A DNA stretch of 64,000 nt. It comes from Flavobacteriaceae bacterium LSUCC0859 (GTDB lineage: Bacteria > Bacteroidota > Bacteroidia > Flavobacteriales > Flavobacteriaceae). Under the pieces are notes generated by a model. That model saw nothing but the letters and a program-made list of their open reading frames with translations. It searched no databases and was not told the DNA's origin. The position numbers and the translations under genes were made by a program. The stretch lies in NCBI GenBank assembly GCA_022239325.1, contig JAKOGP010000004.1:124001-188000 (forward strand), in the 5' to 3' direction. Shown piece by piece: positions 36,728 through 46,107 of the stretch (position 1 is its first letter; each line of letters opens with the position of its first letter).

Positions 36728-37789
36728 TTACACTTGGTAGACAAACGCATTGATGTTCATACCGGCTCCTACACTGGCAAACATGACTATATCTCCTTTT
36801 TCAATGCTGTGGTCTTCTATTTGTCCTTTTTTTACCATGTCAAACAAGGTAGGGATGGTGGCCACAGAGCTATTGCCAAATTCGTGAATATTCATAGGCA
36901 TGATATGTTCAGGAACGGGTATTTTATAATTTCTATAAAATCGTTTTACAATGGCAGCATCCATTTTTTCATTGGCCTGGTGAATAAATATTTTTTTTAA
37001 ATCTGTAATGGAAACACCACTATCCTCCAAGCATTTTTTCATGGCTAAGGGGACCTGTGTCACTGCAAATTCATAAATTTTACGACCGTACATTTTAATG
37101 TATTTCTCTTCTTTTGGGGCTTCTTTTTTGTAAGAGCACCCGAAGAACAGGTAATGTGCTTCTTCAAAGGCGTGTGTTTGTGAGGCATGGGATAAAATAC
37201 GCCCTCCATTGGGGTCTGCTATATCTAAGAGGGTAGCACCTGCCCCGTCTGCATAGATCATAGAATCTCTGTCGTGCGGGTCCAAAACCCTAGACAAAGT
37301 TTCTCCACCAATAACTAGGCATCTTTTTGCCATACCAGCTTTCATAAAGGCTTGGGCTTGTATAACACCCTCTACCCATCCGGGACAGCCAAATATTAAG
37401 TCATAGGCCACGCAGTTAGGATTTTTTATGCGAAGTAGGTTTTTTACTCTGGAGGCCAAACTGGGTAGGGTGTCTCCCTGGGCACCAGGAGCAGAGACAT
37501 CTCCGAAATTATGGCCAAAAATTATATAGTCTATTGTTTCCGGGTCTACACCTGCGTCTTTAATAGCGGCTTCTGCTGCCAGAAAACCCAGCTCTGAGGT
37601 ATTCATATTTTCTGGAGCATAGCGTCTTTTTTCAATGCCTGTGATGGCCTTGAATTTTTCTATGATAACGCTGTTGTCATCCTCAAATTGGGCACCGTCT
37701 TCCTGAAGAAATTCATGGGAATTAAAAGCCTCATTTGGGGTGATAAGTGAGGGTATATAACTACCGCTTCCTTTGATACTTACATGCAT
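36728..37789 (-). CDS. 3-oxoacyl-ACP synthase III family protein
   Basis: A 353-residue thiolase-fold condensing enzyme. The Cys-His-Asn triad is visible: C135 in DLIFGCPGWVEG, His in IHQANEKMD, and Asn in FGNSSVATIP. It resembles FabH, which starts fatty-acid synthesis from acyl-CoA and malonyl-ACP, but the active-site loop and length (about 30 residues longer) set it apart. It may make specialised fatty acids. The gene next upstream on this strand is gcvP, with no evident link. Confidence 0.85.
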   Translation of the reverse strand: MHVSIKGSGSYIPSLITPNEAFNSHEFLQEDGAQFEDDNSVIIEKFKAITGIEKRRYAPENMNTSELGFLAAEAAIKDAGVDPETIDYIIFGHNFGDVSAPGAQGDTLPSLASRVKNLLRIKNPNCVAYDLIFGCPGWVEGVIQAQAFMKAGMAKRCLVIGGETLSRVLDPHDRDSMIYADGAGATLLDIADPNGGRILSHASQTHAFEEAHYLFFGCSYKKEAPKEEKYIKMYGRKIYEFAVTQVPLAMKKCLEDSGVSITDLKKIFIHQANEKMDAAIVKRFYRNYKIPVPEHIMPMNIHEFGNSSVATIPTLFDMVKKGQIEDHSIEKGDIVMFASVGAGMNINAFVYQV

Positions 37790-37868
37790 AGATGACTAAT
37801 TTTTTACAATATAAAAAAATTGTAAGCCATCTATCTTGAAAAATTCAAAATAATACGATGCCCAAATC

Positions 37869-40718
37869 CTAGGCGTTTTCTACATAGGCTTCAATGGGGG
37901 TACAGGTACAAATCAGATTTCTGTCACCATAGGCGTCGTCTACCCTTCTTACCGTTGGCCAGAATTTGTTGTCACTGACAAATTCCAATGGAAAGGCAGC
38001 AGTTTGCCTGCTGTAGGGGAAATTCCATTGATCTGCGGTAAGCATGGCTTGGGTGTGTGGCGCATTTTTTAAGGGGTTGTTGGGCTGGGATTCTTCTGCT
38101 GCATCTATCTCTTTTCTGATAGAAATCATGGCCTCGCAAAAACGATCTAATTCTGCAAGGTCTTCACTCTCTGTAGGTTCTATCATCATAGTGCCCCCAA
38201 CAGGGAAAGAGACGGTAGGTGCATGGAATCCGTAATCCATAAGCCTTTTGGCAATATCTGTTACCTCTATTCCATGGGCTTTAAATGGTCTACAATCAAT
38301 AATCATTTCATGGGCAGCCCTGCCTTGCTCTCCTGTGTATAGCACTTCAAAAGCTCCCTCTAATTTGGCCTTGATATAATTTGCGTTTAAGATGGCTATG
38401 ACAGTAGATTTGGTTAAGCCAGATTCTCCTAACATTTTTATATAGCCATAAGAAATGAGACAGGCTAGAGCAGAGCCCCATGGGGCTGCAGAAATAGCTG
38501 TGATGGCCTGGTCTCCACCTGTTGGAATGACTGGATTTCCTGGTAAAAAGGGTACCAATTGGGGGGCCACACATATAGGGCCTACTCCTGGTCCGCCACC
38601 ACCGTGAGGGATGGCAAATGTTTTATGTAGGTTTAGGTGACATACGTCTGCACCAATGGTAGCAGGATTAGTCAATCCCACCTGAGCATTCATATTAGCA
38701 CCATCCATGTAAACCTGACCGCCATGGCTATGAATGAGCCCAGTAATTTCTCTAATGGAAGACTCAAACACTCCGTGAGTAGAGGGATAAGTTACCATAA
38801 GAGCAGCTAAGTTTTTGCTGTGTGCGATGGCTTTTTCTTTGAGGTCTTCCAGGTCTATATTCCCCTTCTGGTCTGTCTTTGTCACAACAACCTTCATTCC
38901 GGCCATTACTGCAGAGGCTGGGTTGGTTCCGTGAGCAGAAGCTGGAATGAGACAGATATTTCTGTGAGATTCTCCTCTGGAGGCGTGATAGGCTCTAATG
39001 GTCATAAGACCCGCATATTCTCCTTGTGCGCCAGAGTTTGGCTGTAAAGAGGTACCCGCAAAACCTGTAATTTCATTTAATTGTTTCTCTAAAGCGCCTA
39101 GTACCTCATGATACCCGGCTGCTTGTTCCACAGGAACAAAGGGATGTATGTTAGCCCATTGGGCCCAAGATAAAGGAAGCATTTCAGAGGCTGCATTGAG
39201 TTTCATGGTGCAGGAACCTAAAGAAATCATCGATTGATTTAACGCCAAATCCTTTCTCTCGAGTTTTTTAATATAGCGCATGAGCGCTGTTTCTGAGTGG
39301 TAGCTGTTAAAAACCTCCTGGGTTAAGAAGGGAGTTTGCCTGCTTAGGTTTTGAGGAATTCTATGGTCTTCTCCAATTGCTAAGGCTACCGTGTCTGTAT
39401 TTTTAGCTGCGGCAAATAGGTCTAATATATCTTGGGCATCGGCCACGGATGTGGCCTCATTTAAAGAAATACCTACCAAATCATTGGAAGGGTATAAAAA
39501 GTTTATTTCCCTTTCTTCTGCCAGTGCTTTTATGGCTGCCGCTGGTGCCTGGATTAAAATAGTGTCAAAGAAGTGCTCGTTTACTTGGGTATAGCCTAAG
39601 GTTTCTAGACCTCTAGCCAAGGCAACCGCTTTGGCATGTATATTTTTTGCAATATACTCCAGCCCTTTTGGACCGTGGTACACGGCATACATCCCTGCCA
39701 TCACCGCCAAGAGAACCTGTGCCGTACAGATGTTTGAAGTGGCTTTGTCTCTTTTAATATGCTGCTCTCTGGTTTGTAATGCCATGCGATATGCTGGCCC
39801 CCCATCTGTATCTTTGGTAAGCCCAATAATCCTTCCAGGAATATTTCTTTTGTGGGCTTCCTTTGTGGCAAAAAAAGCAGCATGAGGACCGCCGTAACCC
39901 AATGGAATTCCAAATCTTTGTGTGGTACCTACCACTACTTCTGCTCCCAAACTGCCTGGGGAGGCTAGAAGTGTTAAACTCAAAATATCTGCAGCGAATG
40001 CCACTTTTATATCTGTGTTTTTGGCTTTATTCATAAAGCCTTCTACATCTTGAATGGCTCCATTTTTGCCTGGGTACTGAACCAAGGCTCCGTAAAAATT
40101 AGGCTCAAAGTTAAATGCCTCTATGGGTCCCACTTCTAATTGGATGCCTAATGGAGTGGCTCTGGTTTCTAATAAGGATAGTGTCTGAGGGAGTATTTGA
40201 TCTGACACAAAAAAGGACATGGCCCCTTCTTTCTTTTGTTCTCTGCTGCGGCAGTCCAATAGCATGGTCATGGCTTCTGCAGCTGCCGTACTCTCGTCTA
40301 AGAGGGAAGCATTGGCTAAATCCATCCCACTTAGCTCGCAAACCATAGTTTGGAAATTGATAAGCGCCTCTAAACGCCCTTGAGCAATTTCTGCTTGGTA
40401 AGGAGTGTAGGCCGTATACCACCCTGGGTTTTCTAAAATATTTCTTTTGATCACAGAAGGAGTAATGCTCTGATGGTACCCCAATCCTATATAAGACTTA
40501 AATACCTTATTCTTTTGTGACAAAGTTTCTATATGAGAAAGGTATTCATGCTCGCTCATCGCAGGCTCTAATGCTAAGGGCTGCTTGAGTCTAATATCTG
40601 ACGGAATGGTCTGGGCAATGAGTTCCTCCAAACTACTGGCACCAACCCTTTTGAGCATTTGTTTTTCTTGGTCCTCTTGAATTCCAATGTGTCTTAAAGC
40701 AAAAAGATCTGTTCTCAT
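37869..40718 (-). CDS. gcvP: Glycine dehydrogenase, decarboxylating (GcvP)
   Basis: The P protein of the glycine cleavage system; it decarboxylates glycine and passes the aminomethyl group to GcvH. The 949-residue single chain carries both halves of the duplicated PLP fold. The PLP lysine is K699 in NLHKTFAIPHGGGGPG. Other family motifs are LGYHQSITPSVIKRN, YTPYQAEIAQGRLEAL, LDESTAAAEAM and LGSCTMKLNAASEM. The gcvH and gcvT genes are not in this window. No glycine riboswitch is evident upstream. Confidence 0.97.
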   Translation of the reverse strand: MRTDLFALRHIGIQEDQEKQMLKRVGASSLEELIAQTIPSDIRLKQPLALEPAMSEHEYLSHIETLSQKNKVFKSYIGLGYHQSITPSVIKRNILENPGWYTAYTPYQAEIAQGRLEALINFQTMVCELSGMDLANASLLDESTAAAEAMTMLLDCRSREQKKEGAMSFFVSDQILPQTLSLLETRATPLGIQLEVGPIEAFNFEPNFYGALVQYPGKNGAIQDVEGFMNKAKNTDIKVAFAADILSLTLLASPGSLGAEVVVGTTQRFGIPLGYGGPHAAFFATKEAHKRNIPGRIIGLTKDTDGGPAYRMALQTREQHIKRDKATSNICTAQVLLAVMAGMYAVYHGPKGLEYIAKNIHAKAVALARGLETLGYTQVNEHFFDTILIQAPAAAIKALAEEREINFLYPSNDLVGISLNEATSVADAQDILDLFAAAKNTDTVALAIGEDHRIPQNLSRQTPFLTQEVFNSYHSETALMRYIKKLERKDLALNQSMISLGSCTMKLNAASEMLPLSWAQWANIHPFVPVEQAAGYHEVLGALEKQLNEITGFAGTSLQPNSGAQGEYAGLMTIRAYHASRGESHRNICLIPASAHGTNPASAVMAGMKVVVTKTDQKGNIDLEDLKEKAIAHSKNLAALMVTYPSTHGVFESSIREITGLIHSHGGQVYMDGANMNAQVGLTNPATIGADVCHLNLHKTFAIPHGGGGPGVGPICVAPQLVPFLPGNPVIPTGGDQAITAISAAPWGSALACLISYGYIKMLGESGLTKSTVIAILNANYIKAKLEGAFEVLYTGEQGRAAHEMIIDCRPFKAHGIEVTDIAKRLMDYGFHAPTVSFPVGGTMMIEPTESEDLAELDRFCEAMISIRKEIDAAEESQPNNPLKNAPHTQAMLTADQWNFPYSRQTAAFPLEFVSDNKFWPTVRRVDDAYGDRNLICTCTPIEAYVENA

Positions 40719-40755
40719 AAGCGAAATCGTTGTAAATGATCAAAAATAAGTGGCA

Positions 40756-40763
40756 CAAAATTA
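40756..40763 (-). promoter_or_regulatory. gcvP promoter -7 box
   Basis: On the reverse strand TAATTTTG fits TAnnTTTG, 37 bases before the gcvP ATG. No good -33 box is seen at the usual distance. Confidence 0.4.
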
Positions 40764-40860
40764 AGTATAAAAAGGCTAATTATGAGGTATTTTTTTGGAG
40801 ACTTACATAAACTTTTTAACCAAATGGAGTGCTTATAAACCGTTTGTGTACTTTTGTTTA

Positions 40861-41715
40861 ATGCAGTTTTTAACAAGGATATTTGATTTTTATCTTCGGG
40901 CCAGTGTTCATGTGGCTTTGGCTGTCTTTTCTTTGCTTTATGTGGGCTTTCAAAGTCTAAACATTTCACTAGATGTACCTTTGACTATCACTGTTTTTTG
41001 TGGCACCATAATGAGTTATAATTTTATTAAATATGGGGAGAGTGCAACCTACTATTTTCGGGTTACTAAAAAAGCTTTTGTTCCCATACAAATTTTAAGT
41101 GTGCTGGCAGGATTTTTTGGAGCCTATGGTTTATTTGAATTGTCAAATTTTAGCTATGGGGTTTTAATTTTTATGATTTTTTTGACAGGGCTATACGCCC
41201 TGCCGATGCTGCCTTCTAAAAAAAACCTCAGGAGTATTGGCGGTCTCAAAATGTCTGTAGTGGCTCTAGTGTGGGCTATGGCCTCTGTTTTATTACCCCT
41301 TTCTACTTTGGGGAAGGAGTTGTTTTCAGTAGCTGTGTTGGCAGAATTTTTTTGGGTGGGAGTTATGGGCCTGTTTTTGGCGCATTTTATTTTAGTTTGG
41401 GTACTTATGATTCCTTTTGAGATTAGAGATTTTAAGACAGACCCAGAGGAGGTGAAGAATATTGTACAGAAATACGGACTTAGAAAAACCATTTATTTTG
41501 GGGTATTAGGCAGCTTCCTTTTTATTCTATTGCAACTCTTTAATGCCGCTGTTTTTCAGTGGAGTACCTTAGAAATAGCCCTTCAGTTTCTTTTGGGCAT
41601 TTTGTTAATTGTTTCTTTGTTTATGTCTTTTACACCCCGCTCCAAGTATTTTGCTAATTTTTGGGTAGAGTCTATTCCAATAGGGTACGCCTTATCTTGG
41701 TTTTTAATATCTTAA
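40861..41715 (+). CDS. UbiA-like multi-pass membrane protein
   Basis: A 284-residue integral membrane protein with about eight hydrophobic helices. It resembles the UbiA prenyltransferase superfamily in layout, and a loop reading PFEIRDFKTDPEE could be the second Asp-rich motif. The place of the first motif (usually NDxxD) reads SYNFIKYGESA and lacks the aspartates, so activity is doubtful. It may be a flavobacterial branch of unknown function. ATG 40861 is preferred to a TTG at 40795 that would add an unlikely leader. Four bases separate it from the rhodanese gene. Confidence 0.7.
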   Translation: MQFLTRIFDFYLRASVHVALAVFSLLYVGFQSLNISLDVPLTITVFCGTIMSYNFIKYGESATYYFRVTKKAFVPIQILSVLAGFFGAYGLFELSNFSYGVLIFMIFLTGLYALPMLPSKKNLRSIGGLKMSVVALVWAMASVLLPLSTLGKELFSVAVLAEFFWVGVMGLFLAHFILVWVLMIPFEIRDFKTDPEEVKNIVQKYGLRKTIYFGVLGSFLFILLQLFNAAVFQWSTLEIALQFLLGILLIVSLFMSFTPRSKYFANFWVESIPIGYALSWFLIS

Positions 41716-41719
41716 CGTC

Positions 41720-42118
41720 ATGAATAAAAATATAGTTTTACTTTTTGTTTTGTTTGTTTGCCAAACCGCTCCGGCACAGCATAAGTCTATCTCTATGAAT
41801 ACCTTTGAGACTCAGTTGCAGACTCCATTGGGGTCTAAGTTGGAGCGCTCCACAAAAAAAACACAAAAAATGCTACTTGTAGACGTTCGAACTTCTGAAG
41901 AGTTTCTTCAAGGGCATATTCCTGGAGCTAAAAACATAGACTGGTTCTCAAAAGACTTTAGTGCTGCTTTTAAAGGAATGAAAAAACGTCAAAAAATTTA
42001 TGTGTATTGCCGCTCAGGTAAACGCTCTGCAAAAGCAGCAGCCCGTTTAGATAGTCTGGGCTTTAAACGAGTCGTTAATTTATTAGGGGGCTATAAGGCC
42101 TACCAAGAACTTAAATAA
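41720..42118 (+). CDS. Exported rhodanese-domain protein
   Basis: A 132-residue protein with a signal peptide (residues 1-20, ending APAQ). A single rhodanese domain follows, with LLVDVRTSEEFLQGHIPGAKNI and the active-site loop C97-RSGKRSA. It may carry persulfide sulfur in the periplasm; the substrate is unknown. The two-gene unit with the UbiA-like protein has no evident shared pathway. Confidence 0.88.
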   Translation: MNKNIVLLFVLFVCQTAPAQHKSISMNTFETQLQTPLGSKLERSTKKTQKMLLVDVRTSEEFLQGHIPGAKNIDWFSKDFSAAFKGMKKRQKIYVYCRSGKRSAKAAARLDSLGFKRVVNLLGGYKAYQELK

Positions 42119-42128
42119 AGAGAATTCC

Positions 42129-42310
42129 TATCTTTAGGCCACCCATGAATTGGGTTTCTGGTTTTGTGCCATCTGTGTAGACTTTTTATTGTAAAAGTCC
42201 TTCGCGTTTGACAAGTACCTTTGGTGTTGGTGAGACTCTTTAAGAATACCTACTACTCTAGTAGTCCTGCTCGTTTGAGTAGTGCCTCTGGTTTTGGGGC
42301 AGCTCCTCTG
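42129..42310 (-). repeat. Tandem copies of the M3 peptidase 3' end
   Basis: On the reverse strand the peptidase ends PKPEALLKRAGLLE-stop. In the frame of copy 2, starting 67 bases further on, the reading is SPTPKVLVKREGLLQ-stop, and beyond it a third, poorer copy reads DGTKPETQFMGGL. On the plus strand, AGTCC at 42263 and at 42196 begin matching stretches of about 40 bases. The copies lie between the convergent rhodanese and peptidase genes. Confidence 0.65.
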
Positions 42311-44280
42311 AATTTTATGTATAAATCCATAGGGTCTTCTGAGCCTCCTTTAGAGAGAATATGCTCTTTAAATGATCTTGCTACCTCGGTATTAAAAATG
42401 CCAGAGGCTTTAAAATGGGCAAAGGCGTCTGCGTCTAGTACTTCTGCCCATTTATAACTGTAGTAGCCTGCGGCGTATCCGCCTTGAAAAATATGGGAGA
42501 ATGCCGTACTCATGGCACTTCCAGGAACTTCCGGAAATAAGTCTGTTCCTGCGAAAGCTTCTTTTTCAAAGGCGCTCACTTCTTTTATATCTGGAGCGGC
42601 TGTACTGTGCCATGCCATGTCTAACATGCCAAAACTAAGCTGTCTTAGCGTGGCCATCCCTTCTAAAAAAGTAGCCTGGTCTTTTATTTTTTGAACCATC
42701 TCCATCGGAATGTCACTCTGGTTTTCATAATGCTTGGCAAAAAGGGCCAGAGCCTCTTCTTCATAGCACCAGTTTTCCATCAGTTGGCTTGGGAGCTCCA
42801 CAAAATCCCAGGACACAGAGGTGCCAGAAAGGCTGGGATAACGAGTGTTGGCAAGCATGCCGTGTAGGGCATGGCCAAATTCATGAAAAAGGGTAGTTAG
42901 TTCGCTAAAAGTGAGTAGGGCGGGAGTGTTTTTCGTGGGTCTGGAGAAATTACATACAATAGCCACCTGAGGTCTGAAATTTTCTCCGTTTTCTGTGTAT
43001 TGAGACCTAAAAGAGGTCATCCAAGCACCATCTCTTTTACCTGGTCTGGGATGAAAGTCTGTGTAAAAATAAGAGATGAAGTTGTTTTTTTCATCGTATA
43101 CCTTATAGGACTTTACTTCTGAATGGTAAACAGGAATGTTTGTGTCCTGCTCAAAGCGAAGGCCAAATAATTTACGAGCCACTTCAAAAACACCTTTTAC
43201 CGAGGCGTCTAAAGCGAGGTAGGGTTTTAGAAGTTCCTCGTCAAAATTAAAACGTTGTTGTCTCCATTTTTCAGAGACATAAGCACTGTCCCATTTTTGA
43301 AGATCTGAGATACCGAGCTTTTCTTTAGCGAAGGCGCTAAGTTCTTCAAACTCCCTCTTTGCTGCTGGTAGTGCTTTTTCTAAAAGATGGTTTAGAAAGT
43401 CTTTGACTTTGGCTGGACTCTTTGCCATTCGTTCCTCTAATACATATTGAGCGTGATTTTCATAACCAAGTAATTGGGCGCGTTGCTGTCTTAGTTTTAC
43501 CAGCTCTAAAACAATGGCTTCATTGTTGTTACTGTTGTCTTGAAACCCTTTGCTGGTAAAAGCCTTGTAGAGCTTTTCTCTGAGGTCTCTGCGGCTGGAG
43601 AATTTCATAAATGGAACATAGCTGGGATAAGACAAACTAATGAGCCAACCTTTTTTGTCTTTACTTTTTGCTAATTCAGCCGCTGCATTTACAGCGCTTT
43701 CAGGGAGACCCTCTAGCGCTTCTTTATCTGTAAGATGCATTTCAAATGCGTTGGTGTCTGCCAAAACATGATTTCCAAAACTCAGTTGTAAGCTAGACAA
43801 TCTGCTGTCTATTTTTCTAAGTTCTTCCTGCTCTTGTGAAGAGAGTAAGGCACCATTTCTTACAAATGATTTATAGGTTTTGTCTAGTAATCTCTCAGAT
43901 TCTTTATCTAGGCCCAAACTATCTTTCTGCTTCTGCACCTCTAACACCCTAGCAAACAAGTCCGGATCTAGACTTAGGTCATTGTTAAATGCGCTTAATA
44001 AGGGAGAGACTTCTTGGGCAATTTCTTGCATTTCTGGATTGGTCTCTGCTGCATTTAAATTAAAAAAGATACTAGAGATCTGACTTAATAGTTTACCGGC
44101 ATAATCCAAGGCGGCAATGGTGTTCTCAAAGGTTGCTGCTTCCTGCTGCTCTTTAATCTGTTTGATTTCTGACTTGGCTTGAGCCATAGCATTTTGAAAA
44201 GCAGGTAGGAAATGCTCATTTTTAATGAGGTGAAAAGGAGGAGTGTTAAAATCTTCCAATAGTGGGTTTGGCTGCGACAT
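42253..44280 (-). CDS. M3-family oligopeptidase (Dcp/PrlC type)
   Basis: A 675-residue zinc peptidase of the thimet oligopeptidase family that breaks down short peptides in the cytoplasm. The zinc motif is H466-E467-FG-H470 (TTLFHEFGHALHGML), followed by the second ligand region VSWDFVELPSQLMENW. The substrate-channel signature GGYAAGYYSYKWAEVLDADAF is near the C-terminus. It has no signal peptide. Two degraded copies of its last codons follow the stop. Confidence 0.93.
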   Translation of the reverse strand: MSQPNPLLEDFNTPPFHLIKNEHFLPAFQNAMAQAKSEIKQIKEQQEAATFENTIAALDYAGKLLSQISSIFFNLNAAETNPEMQEIAQEVSPLLSAFNNDLSLDPDLFARVLEVQKQKDSLGLDKESERLLDKTYKSFVRNGALLSSQEQEELRKIDSRLSSLQLSFGNHVLADTNAFEMHLTDKEALEGLPESAVNAAAELAKSKDKKGWLISLSYPSYVPFMKFSSRRDLREKLYKAFTSKGFQDNSNNNEAIVLELVKLRQQRAQLLGYENHAQYVLEERMAKSPAKVKDFLNHLLEKALPAAKREFEELSAFAKEKLGISDLQKWDSAYVSEKWRQQRFNFDEELLKPYLALDASVKGVFEVARKLFGLRFEQDTNIPVYHSEVKSYKVYDEKNNFISYFYTDFHPRPGKRDGAWMTSFRSQYTENGENFRPQVAIVCNFSRPTKNTPALLTFSELTTLFHEFGHALHGMLANTRYPSLSGTSVSWDFVELPSQLMENWCYEEEALALFAKHYENQSDIPMEMVQKIKDQATFLEGMATLRQLSFGMLDMAWHSTAAPDIKEVSAFEKEAFAGTDLFPEVPGSAMSTAFSHIFQGGYAAGYYSYKWAEVLDADAFAHFKASGIFNTEVARSFKEHILSKGGSEDPMDLYIKFRGAAPKPEALLKRAGLLE

Positions 44281-44337
44281 GCTATTTTAGTGCTTTTTTT
44301 ATGCTTTAGAGCTATTCCATTTGTTCTTGCGTATTCC

Positions 44338-44823
44338 CTATTTGGAAAGTGTTTTGGCACCTTCTATGACCTTTTCTTTAAGCGCTTCTTTATAAGCGAT
44401 CACACTTTCTAAAATATGGGGTTGGCTGCTACCTAATATTTGGGCGGCGAGAATGCCTGCATTCTTGGCACCATTCAGTGCCACGGTGCCTACCGGTACC
44501 CCACCCGGCATTTGTAAAATAGATAAGACAGAGTCCCATCCATCTATGGAATTACTACTCTTTATAGGTACTCCAATCACGGGTAATGGAGACAATGAAG
44601 CCACCATTCCTGGTAGGTGAGCTGCTCCTCCTGCACCAGCTATGATAACTGAAATACCATTTTTATGTGCATTTTTACTGAAATCAAACAATTTTTCTGG
44701 GGTTCTATGGGCAGAAACAATGTCTACCATTACCTCTATATGAAACTGTTTTAGGATGTCTATGGCTTCTTGCATAATGGGCAAGTCGCTGGTACTTCCC
44801 ATAACTACGGCTACTTTACTCAT
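44338..44823 (-). CDS. purE: N5-carboxyaminoimidazole ribonucleotide mutase (PurE)
   Basis: Converts N5-CAIR to CAIR in purine synthesis. The 161-residue class I PurE has MGSTSDLPIM, the catalytic VSAHRTPEKLFDF, IIAGAGGAAHLPGMVA, and a substrate loop SSNSIDGWDSVLSILQMPGGVPVGTV. It lies directly downstream of purK, its partner in the pathway. The gap between them (123 bases) is partly filled by a purK-derived repeat. Confidence 0.97.
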   Translation of the reverse strand: MSKVAVVMGSTSDLPIMQEAIDILKQFHIEVMVDIVSAHRTPEKLFDFSKNAHKNGISVIIAGAGGAAHLPGMVASLSPLPVIGVPIKSSNSIDGWDSVLSILQMPGGVPVGTVALNGAKNAGILAAQILGSSQPHILESVIAYKEALKEKVIEGAKTLSK

Positions 44824-44882
44824 ACTGTTGTTTTTTGTATTTTTAAACAGTGGTGTTTAGACCACTTTTTTCAATTTTTCAG

Positions 44883-44967
44883 GAACAGACTATTCTTTCC
44901 TACTTATTATGAACAAACTATCCTGTCCTAGTTTATTAGCAACAAACTATAGTTTCCTACTAATTAC
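44883..44967 (-). repeat. Three 28-29-base tandem copies spanning the purK stop
   Basis: On the plus strand the copies begin GAACAGACTATTC (44883), GAACAAACTATCC (44911) and CAACAAACTATAG (44940). The last includes the end of purK. Read on the reverse strand, purK ends VISRKL-stop and the farthest copy reads IISRKE-stop in the matching frame. The copies are degenerate, so they are not recent. Confidence 0.7.
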
Positions 44968-46107
44968 TTCAATAGATTTTTTTACTTGCTCAGCCAAATG
45001 CCTAGCCTTTTCCATTTGGGTGTTTACTACGGTCACATGACCCATTTTTCTGAAAGGACGGGTGTCTCTCTTGCCGTAAATATGAGGTGTTACCCCTTCT
45101 AAGGCTAAGATGTTTTCTATATTTTTATAATGCACAGGCCCTGAATGCCCTTCAGAGCCCACTAAATTAACCATAACTGCCGCCATTTTACTACTGCAAT
45201 CTCCTAAGGGGAGGTTTAATATGGCTCTAAGATGTTGCTCGTACTGATTAGTCACACTGGCTTCTATGGAATAATGTCCTGAGTTGTGTGGCCTGGGGGC
45301 TACCTCATTTACGAGAACATCTCCTTCTTTGGTTAAAAACATCTCCACAGCTAAAAGGCCCACATGAGCATATGCTTCACTTGTTTTAAGGGCTACCTCT
45401 ATGGCTTTCTGCGCTATTTTTTGGTCTAACCTTGCTGGGCAGAGCACATATTCTACTTGATTGGCCTCAGGGTGAAACTCCATTTCTACCACAGGGTAAT
45501 TTACCACTTCTCCACTGGGGTTTCTGCAAACAATTACTGCCAATTCTTTCTCAAAAGGGATGAGGGTCTCTGCAATGCAGGCTACGTTGGGAAGCTCTTC
45601 TAAATCTTGTACTTTTCTAACTATTTTTACGCCTTGGCCATCATAACCAAATTGAGCAGACTTCCACACAAAAGGGAGGCTTAGTGCTCCATTTTGAAGA
45701 GACTCCTTTATTTCTGAGGTGGCGTTAAAACAAATAAAAGGAGCTGTGGGTATATTTTGTTCTGAATAAAATACCTTTTGGGTGGCTTTATTAGCAATTT
45801 TTTTTAGTGCCTTTGTAGGGGGGTAAACTGCAGTGCCTGCGGCCTCTAAAGTTTCTAAGGCGGCTATGTTTACATTTTCAATTTCAATGGTCAGAACATT
45901 TACGTCTTTGGCAAAATCTATTATGGTTTGATAGTCTAATAAGTCTCCAGTTAGAAAATCATTACAGGCCATTCTAGATGGTGCCTCTGGAGAGGGGTCT
46001 AAGACTTTGGTTTTAATGTCCCATTTCCTAGTTTCTTGAAGGATCATTTTACCCAATTGTCCTCCCCCTAAAATACCGAGGGTGAAGTCTGAAGAAAAGT
46101 AATTCAT
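44947..46107 (-). CDS. purK: 5-(carboxyamino)imidazole ribonucleotide synthase (PurK)
   Basis: An ATP-grasp enzyme that carboxylates aminoimidazole ribonucleotide for PurE. The 386-residue protein begins with LGILGGGQLGKMILQE, has ATP-grasp motifs FVWKSAQFGYDGQGV and LIPFEKELAVIVCRN, and ends in the metal and product region VNEVAPRPHNSGHYSIEAS. A perfect GCCC-TCAC-GGGC hairpin lies in its leader (46124-46135). Divergent from adk, in an arrangement that may share regulation. Confidence 0.97.
   Translation of the reverse strand: MNYFSSDFTLGILGGGQLGKMILQETRKWDIKTKVLDPSPEAPSRMACNDFLTGDLLDYQTIIDFAKDVNVLTIEIENVNIAALETLEAAGTAVYPPTKALKKIANKATQKVFYSEQNIPTAPFICFNATSEIKESLQNGALSLPFVWKSAQFGYDGQGVKIVRKVQDLEELPNVACIAETLIPFEKELAVIVCRNPSGEVVNYPVVEMEFHPEANQVEYVLCPARLDQKIAQKAIEVALKTSEAYAHVGLLAVEMFLTKEGDVLVNEVAPRPHNSGHYSIEASVTNQYEQHLRAILNLPLGDCSSKMAAVMVNLVGSEGHSGPVHYKNIENILALEGVTPHIYGKRDTRPFRKMGHVTVVNTQMEKARHLAEQVKKSIEVISRKL

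Noticed and set aside
40719-40860. Glycine riboswitch before gcvP
   Set aside because: The leader is only about 40 bases after the likely -7 box, and no glycine aptamer core is present.
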